From: Dendrolimus kikuchii
Taxonomy: Eukaryota > Arthropoda > Insecta > Lepidoptera > Lasiocampidae
Length of the DNA: 64,000 nt
NCBI GenBank assembly: GCA_019925095.2
Contig: JAHHIN020000030.1
Span: 3,485,501-3,549,500, forward strand
Direction of reading: 5' to 3'
Part shown: piece after piece, positions 59,501 through 64,000 of the stretch
How the letters are laid out: each line of letters opens with the position of its first letter
How positions within the stretch are numbered: the stretch's first letter is position 1
Notes under the pieces: model-generated
What the model saw: only the letters and a program-made list of their open reading frames with translations
Databases searched by the model: none
What the model was told of the DNA's origin: nothing
Position numbers and translations under genes: made by a program

Positions 59501-60600
59501 CAATTGACAAAGAACATACAAGTGAAAGAACGCTCGGATTGTTATGGTATCCTGGTGATGATACTTTAAGGTTTGATTTATCATTCAAGAAGATATCTCA
59601 TGATATAATTAGTGGAAAACAAAGGCCTACTAAACGTGAAATATTACAAATTATCATGTCAGTGTTCGATGTTTATGGATTTTTGTCACCCTTTACAATT
59701 AATGGAAAGATTATGCTTCAAGATACTTGGCGGTCAAAGATTAATTGGGATGATTACATTACAGATGAAGTTAACCAAAAATGGCGCAACTGGCTAAAGC
59801 AACTAAAGGTTATTAGTAATAAAAGTTTACCAAGATGTTATCAATCTGCCAGTTCTACATGTCAACAAGTTATATTGGGTAATTTGTCACATGGAAACCA
59901 AACAAGTATATATTCATCTCAGTTCAATAAAACACTGGATTCCAACAAATCGGATATAATTTATTCAAATTTAGAGTTACACGTATTTTGTGATGCTTCA
60001 ACAAAGGCAATGTGTGCTGTTGCTTATTGGCGTTGGTTTTACAATGATCAAATTATGGTTGCATTTGTCGCCAGCAAAAGTAGAGTTGCTCCGCTGAAAT
60101 CCGTGACTGTGCCACGTCTTGAATTACAAGCGGCTTTGTTAGGAGCGAGACTTGCTAAAACAATTATAGAGGATCATAAATTGACACCGTGTCGTCGAGT
60201 TTTTTGGTGCGACTCGACAACAGTTTTACATTGGATAAATAATAATACACGCTCATATAAAACATATGAAGCGAACAGATTGGCTGAGATTGATGAAATT
60301 ACAAAGTCTTGCGAGTGGAGGTATATTCCAACAGGTGTTAATGTGGCAGATATTGCAACTAGGGAGAATTATGATTGTACATCTTTACAAAAGGAATGGT
60401 TTAGTGGTCCACAGTTCTTATACATGAATAAAGTAGACTGGCCACAATGTACAATCAAATTTGATAAAGATCAAGATGAATTACAATTAGTGAATATCAT
60501 ACAGAATTTACCTAAAAATGCTGACTTACCCCTACCTGAGGTGACTAGATTTTCTCAATGGCTGCGCTTCGATCCACTGCGGCAGTATTTAAGTTTATAA
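56518..60600 (+). CDS. gag-pol: BEL-Y gag-pol: capsid, zinc knuckles, protease, RT and RNase H, 1360 codons
   Basis: It opens at ATG 56518; a second ATG at 56542 (MVQTRKNQDG) looks more like family starts. A coiled coil (about 45-85) precedes the DUF1759 capsid (RDLPSFAGDCMEWLQFKQAY), knuckles from CKFCHLGKHVLLDC to CEVEGCGLPHHHLLH (about 383-470), protease ALLDDGSTVSLINNKL (about 510, D-D-G form), RT with RLVFDAAARSNGLSLND, VAVTADIKDMFLRIKIR (D), LIFGANCSPFIAQ and FMDDYIDSL (about 936), and RNase H with HVFCDASTKAMCAVAYW, VAPLKSVTVPRLELQAALLG and VFWCDSTTVLHWI. It ends at 60600 by a frameshift. All catalytic motifs look intact. Confidence 0.95.
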   Translation: MYFTPEKEMVQTRKNQDGAGVSRKDAMRDMSHNSQKSTSSSLLARKKQLELQAAEAKARIEIDLVEKRLEANLAELQEEYNSQRGANDKRSNGSNIEQWMEQGDQELKAHTAQEQGQPGPITSHDKGGTTVHLLAKALNDLTASAHNGPDSSLLSRISTPRDLPSFAGDCMEWLQFKQAYEESTEVCKFTPKENLWRLRKCLHGAAKDCVAALLISASSPETVMDTLQLQFGNPDNIITKIMQDIRKMHSMSQDYHKEIVSFSVKVQNYVAAVQALGKQEYLQGMNVATIILGKMPAILISKWVDYSHPLIASGKPTLEILSTFLYEEAKKVSLSSVHLINSKPDYYNYKRRDNFNVNKPQVLLQSELQQNTNKSKVLVQSELNKICKFCHLGKHVLLDCKLFKRSLRKNRWLFVKRYGICYQCLMSHHKRDTCTAPMCEVEGCGLPHHHLLHYNFTKHPLENNANDETPQSSQNDEIVSNVNSNTYNVLLKIVPIKIYGHNGKIINTTALLDDGSTVSLINNKLANDLGLSGSQRCMKVSGAWQNSEINCIANIVNINLANKCGEMFQCQMLSVEGLNIPIQNIPMVNCKFYKHLYEIKNEFNLGLSKPQVLIGQDNYHLIMPLETKLGKPNEPCATLTPLGWCIHGRVQLNSPTSHKLGVNMLNCNQTTLFCKDTSCEDNNHILQDIHDLVKSSFSLDAIGISAKQRQNPDDLYAQTQLDQTARLFDGRWEVGLPWKNRNSIMPDTFPTALKRLKYVEKKIMFNEEYGEQYKGRITHLFQNNYAHKVTVPDTPLPTWYLPHFGVDNPNKKKLRLVFDAAARSNGLSLNDFLLKGPDLLASLLGIMFRFRIHKVAVTADIKDMFLRIKIRSEDQNALRFLWRDSPSKPVNIYAMSSLIFGANCSPFIAQYVKNNYAKQYESTMPSAVSATCQQHFMDDYIDSLPNEKMAIELTKQIIFIHQQGGFNICNWTSNSETVLNNLPKNIISSSAVNLTIDKEHTSERTLGLLWYPGDDTLRFDLSFKKISHDIISGKQRPTKREILQIIMSVFDVYGFLSPFTINGKIMLQDTWRSKINWDDYITDEVNQKWRNWLKQLKVISNKSLPRCYQSASSTCQQVILGNLSHGNQTSIYSSQFNKTLDSNKSDIIYSNLELHVFCDASTKAMCAVAYWRWFYNDQIMVAFVASKSRVAPLKSVTVPRLELQAALLGARLAKTIIEDHKLTPCRRVFWCDSTTVLHWINNNTRSYKTYEANRLAEIDEITKSCEWRYIPTGVNVADIATRENYDCTSLQKEWFSGPQFLYMNKVDWPQCTIKFDKDQDELQLVNIIQNLPKNADLPLPEVTRFSQWLRFDPLRQYLSL

Positions 60601-61187
60601 ATAAATGTAGAAAACTTATTGTTGATGAAAGTACAATATTAAAGAATGCTGAACTCATGTTGATTCTAAAATCACAACAAGATACATTCTGGGAAGAAAT
60701 AATTATGCTTAAAAATAATAAGAATATTGACAAGAAAAGTAGAATACTTACCCTGTCACCTTACCTGGATGAAGATGGACTTCTACGAGTAGGTGGTCGA
60801 ATAGATGCTGCTAGAAATGTTAATTTTGAGATGAAAAGACCTGTCATTTTGGATGGAAAGAATTATTTAGCTAAATTAATAGTCAGGCATTACCATGTCA
60901 GTTCTTTACATGGAAATCAAGAAACTGTAGTCAATGAACTAAAACAAAAATACTGGATTGTGAAAATAAGGCCTACAGTAAAGGAGATCGCTTCAAAGTG
61001 CATATTCTGCCGCATCAGGAAAGCTAAACCGGTACCGCCTCGTATGGGGGATTTACCCGAGGCCAGAGTAGCCCACCATCAACGCCCATTTACGTTCTGC
61101 GGTCTAGATCTCTTCGGGCCTATGGAAGTCACTGTCACGAGACACAGAAAAGAGATATGGAGTTTTATTCACCTGTTTAACTGTTAG
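60558..61187 (+). pseudogene. pol: BEL-Y pol middle segment: pre-integrase and integrase N-terminus in a shifted frame
   Basis: It overlaps the end of the main frame by 43 bp and reads FKFINKCRKLIVDESTILKN, DGLLRVGGRIDAARNVNFEM, LHGNQETVVNELKQKYWIVK, CIFCRIRKAKPVPPRMGDLP and FTFCGLDLFGPMEVTVTRHR (D1). It ends at 61187; integrase continues in the original frame. The segment is therefore bounded by two indels that compensate. Confidence 0.9.
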
Positions 61188-61983
61188 AGCTATACATATA
61201 GAGATTGTGAATACACTCACCTCAGATTCCCCTATAATGGCACTACGTCGCATGGCTGCACGAAGAGGTTGGCCACTCAATCTGTATTCCGATAATGGGA
61301 CAAACCTTAGAGGAGCAGATGCAGAATTGAAGCTGTCTATTCAAGCCCTGGATATTGAGAAACTGAAAGGTGAAGCTCTCAACAAAGGTACCACCTGGAA
61401 TTTCATTCCACCGGCAAGCCCCCATTGGGGTGGGGCTTGGGAAAGATTGATACGAAGTGTTAAGGTTTCTCTTAAAGTTATTCTACAGGAGCGTGCACCC
61501 AAGGAGGAAACGCTCATTACACTGCTTACAGAGGTTGAAAATATAGTTAATAGCAGACCGTTGACTCACGTCTCCGTGGACCCTTGCAGTATGGAGTCAC
61601 TTACACCTAACCATTTTTTACTTGGTTCTTCAAACAATTTGCCTCGACTTGGAGTTTTTGATGAGTCAGAGATTTATTTGAAGAAGCAGTGGCACATAGC
61701 ACAGTGGTTAGCCGATATGTTCTGGAAGAGATGGACAAGGGAGGTCCTTCCAGATATGTTGCCCAGGAGAAAGTGGACAAGTGATGAAGCTCCTCCTTTA
61801 AAAATTGGGGACTTGGTTCTTGTGGTAGACCCAGATGCACCGAGGAACGTGTGGCCACGGGGCGTTATTGAAAATGTTGTTTCTGGTAAAGATGGACGTG
61901 TACGTATGGTTATTGTAAAAACTAAATCGGGAATTCTCAAGAGGTCTGCTATTCGCGTCGCCCGGATCCCTGTTGAGAGTTAG
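61150..61983 (+). pseudogene. pol: BEL-Y integrase core and C-terminus
   Basis: From about 61150 the frame reads into the integrase core: NLYSDNGTNLRGADAELKLS (D2), IPPASPHWGGAWERLIRSVK (E), VENIVNSRPLTHVSVDP, SLTPNHFLLG, MFWKRWTREVLPDMLPRRKW and IGDLVLVVDPDAPRNVWPRG, to the stop at 61983. It is in the same frame as the 1360-codon gag-pol ORF. The GTG at 61207 is not a start. Confidence 0.92.
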
Positions 61984-62013
61984 TGCTGCAGTAGCAGCAC
62001 TAGGGTGGGGATT
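61982..62013 (+). promoter_or_regulatory. BEL-Y stop-codon hairpin and polypurine tract
   Basis: AGTGCTGC and GCAGCACT (61982-62001) form a perfect 8-bp stem with a 4-nt loop right at the pol stop codon. GGGTGGGGATT (62003-62013) then abuts the 3' LTR as the polypurine tract. Confidence 0.75.
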
Positions 62014-62222
62014 TGTTACCGACGCGAATGTCTGGCGTCGGCTTTGGGTTCCCGCGAGAGTGCAGGTGTTCTTTATGTAATGTCAAAAAAAGTAAAAAAT
62101 AAAATCCTTCTTCCGTTTTGACTGAATGGCGTCGTTTCATTCTCTAACAAAAAAATCACCTTTCGCTTCCTAGTGATTATTACATTCTATGTTATTATAT
62201 TCTAAAGTACGAACCAGCTACA
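62014..62222 (+). mobile_element. BEL-Y 3' LTR
   Basis: 209 bp, identical to the 5' LTR by eye over its full length. GTTGT of the target duplication follows at 62223-62227. Confidence 0.97.
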
Positions 62223-62372
62223 GTTGTATTTCATCATTAGGGTCAAATCGGTACAAAACTCTTTGAAACCGACGATATTTTTCATCAACAAATATAACAT
62301 TTGACGTTGCATTATTTAACGCGGGAGCTTGGCCTATAATGAGATAACCTAATGAGGTCTCAATAGCTACAG
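62223..62372 (-). pseudogene. pol: BEL-B protease end and RT segment, right of the nested element
   Basis: The complement reads CHSPVAIETSLGYLIIGQAP and ALNNATSNVIF (protease C-terminus), then YRRFQRVLYRFDPNDEIQL, an RT block just before the LCCSPYLAIRT block at 56270. The RT entry of about 250 codons between the protease and this block is missing, so BEL-B had an internal deletion before or after BEL-Y landed. Confidence 0.75.
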
Positions 62373-63140
62373 GCGAGTGGCAAACCTCGGTCAAATACCT
62401 CGGAGTGCATATAGACAGGTCGCTGAGCATGTGTCTGCAGGCTGAACGCGTCATAAATGAAACGCGAGCCGCTGGCGCTCTGCTCCGGCCTGTTCTCGAC
62501 TCCAAATTGCCTCTGAGGACGAAGATCGGGGTCTATAAGACGTATCTCCGCTCGAGGCTTACATATGCGGCTCCAGCTTGGTACGCGCTGTGCTCGACCA
62601 CTCGAAGATCCCGAATACAGGCTCGACAAAACATCGCCCTGCGAGTGTGTACAGGAGCGGGTCGGTACGTCAGGAACGACGTTATCGCTCGCGATGTGGG
62701 CATACCCAGTGTTGAGGAGTTTGTGGCGAAGATGGCGCGACGAATGTTCGACCGCGCCGACAATGGCGGCCACACGTCACTCCACGGGATTGCTCCACTA
62801 CACGCACGGCCACCAGACCATCAACGCACCTGGCTGCCGACTCCTCGTGATCTCATACGCTCACCTAATCAGGGCGATGGCGTGAGGTCGCAAAATCCAC
62901 AAAGCTGCTGATAGGCCACCAGATGCCACAGATGGCCACCTAAAGCCCGAGATGGCCATCGAACGCCAATGAATGGCCAACTAAGCCGCGGAAGTAGCCA
63001 GCGGAAAGCCCGCGAAGGCCACCGAACGCCGCAGATTGGCCAACGAGAGCTGCTGAGAAGCCATCGCCATACGGAGAAGACTCCAGCAGCTCCAAACCCA
63101 ATTACCGGTGGGTAGTTGCCCACTGAGTTGCAGCCGGGGT
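62373..63140 (+). pseudogene. Jockey LINE RT C-terminus (5'-truncated) with 3' UTR
   Basis: From KYLGVHIDRSLSMCLQAERV the frame reads AGALLRPVLDSKLPLRTKIG, VYKTYLRSRLTYAAPAWYAL, QARQNIALRVCTGAGRYVRN and PSVEEFVAKMARRMFDRADN, ending at 62911. This is the C-terminal end of a Jockey-clade RT. The 3' UTR (62912-63140) has a degenerate GCCACC/GATGGCC repeat (about 62900-63060). It replaced the zinc-knuckle and protease start of BEL-B. Confidence 0.85.
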
Positions 63141-64000
63141 AAAGAGGTATACCTCGAGGCCCCAACCTCCTCATAACAAACCGAGGAAGAAGACTCAGAA
63201 CAAGTAGGCATACGAGATTTATTATCAGTCAATGACATTTCAAATGCTTTGACTATTTCTAAATTAACTTTCTTACAGCCAAGGTAAATAAATAATAAAT
63301 CTTCTAAATTGTCAATTTTTAATTGTTTTAACGCCGAAATAATAGATGAAAATTTATCAATAAATTGTTCCAAGCTAGCGGGTGAACTCGACTCAACCGC
63401 CGGTAAATTCATTAATTTATCTAAATACGACGCGGCTAACAAACGAGTGTCATTGTATTTATTTAACAACGCATTCCAAATAACAATATAATTATCAGCC
63501 GATGGTAATATACCGTGGCATACGGCAAGCGCCTTACCATTCAACCTACCTACTAAATATTGTATTTTCTCGTTATCAGTTAAATCGGGATTCTCGTGAA
63601 TCACCGTACGGAAAGATTCATAAAAAATTGGCCAATTCTCGTATTCCCCGTCAAAAGAACACATCTCTAATCTAGGCAATTTAATATTCCTAAGATGGCC
63701 CTTATTGTCTGACGAATTGCTACCATTTTTGTTTTCAGTTAACGATTTAACCTTATATTTAATTTGTGCATAAAGTTGTTCGAAAGCAACTAACGATTTA
63801 TATCAGGGTAAGCTCGCTTCACTTATTGATGCTTCGTAACAACATCTTTCTTCAAGAATTGCTATGTATTGTTCACGTATTGAGTCGATTGTACAACTCG
63901 ACGCAAGAAATGACTCGACATCCGCCATATTTTTAAAATCTAATGTATTCATAGAATCATAAATTGATTGAATGTATTCGAAATATACGGATAATTTTCC
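63141..64000 (-). pseudogene. gag: BEL-B gag, running off the window edge
   Basis: The main frame (63679 to about 63150) reads MPRLEMCSFDGEYENWPIFY, HENPDLTDNEKIQYLVGRLN, NYIVIWNALLNKYNDTRLLA and LEQFIDKFSSIISALKQLKI, the DUF1759 capsid of BEL/Pao. Upstream, 63700-64000 carries the N-terminal helices in two frames with stops (for example near 63802). After about 63150 the frame passes into the Jockey 3' UTR, so residues beyond GASRYTS are foreign. Confidence 0.85.

Larger units (their letters stand above)
56282..62222 (+). mobile_element. BEL-Y: complete BEL/Pao element with identical LTRs and TSD GTTGT
   Basis: 5941 bp with 209-bp LTRs that are identical by eye, flanked by GTTGT at 56277-56281 and 62223-62227. 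It is inserted into the RT of BEL-B in the opposite orientation. Gag-pol is one long frame with two later frameshifts. A PPT (GGGTGGGGATT) precedes the 3' LTR. It is the youngest insertion I can identify. Confidence 0.97.

Overview
This window looks like insect DNA, most likely from a moth or butterfly. It is AT-rich, has no recognisable host exon, and is almost entirely built from retrotransposons of kinds that are abundant in Lepidoptera: Ty3/Gypsy including a CsRn1/Kabuki-like element, BEL/Pao, Jockey and CR1-group LINEs, a tRNA-derived SINE, and a dispersed AACCGACTTC/GGAGGAGGTTCTC repeat that I recall from butterfly genomes. The species call is inference. No bacterial, phage or CRISPR feature is present.

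Layout. 1-4.9 kb: decayed Gypsy-1 on the minus strand (RT, protease, gag, LTR), interrupted by a repeat cluster, a fold-back and a 702-bp LINE tail. 4.9-9 kb: BEL remnant, dispersed repeat, LINE fragments and a SINE. 9.1-20 kb: a lone LTR and several broken LINEs. 20.1-25.7 kb: a Jockey LINE with both ORFs open. 25.7-27.5 kb: nothing recognised. 27.5-33.0 kb: structurally complete CsRn1-like Gypsy-2 with two LTRs, a TSD and an extra small membrane-protein ORF after pol. 33.6-37.2 kb: BEL-C (gag to RT). 37.2-43.6 kb: Gypsy-3, split by a clean 2.2-kb LINE insertion that carries ORF1 but no ORF2. 43.6-53.1 kb: BEL-A, containing a Penelope scrap, a TTAA-flanked DNA element and a second LINE. 53.7-64 kb: BEL-B on the minus strand, interrupted by the youngest element of the window, BEL-Y (56282-62222, identical LTRs, 5-bp TSD), and by a Jockey tail.

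How the parts relate. Most elements are dead: nonsense codons, frameshifts, lost catalytic residues, truncations. Three are well preserved: the Jockey LINE (supplying endonuclease and RT), Gypsy-2 and BEL-Y. The most interesting coding unit is the 92-codon ORF of Gypsy-2 at 32078-32356. It combines a myristoylation-type N-terminus, one transmembrane helix, a juxtamembrane cysteine and a basic cluster, the layout of reoviral FAST fusogens and of small transmembrane ORFs reported downstream of pol in some Drosophila Ty3 elements. The second is the ORF1-only LINE at 38563-40738, which resembles mammalian HAL1 half-LINEs and shares its 3' stem-loop tail with a different LINE at 16.4-17.5 kb.

Limits. 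Family and clade names come from reading motifs by eye. No similarity search, dating or expression data were available. Several open frames open at GTG or TTG, so starts are given only where an ATG supports them.
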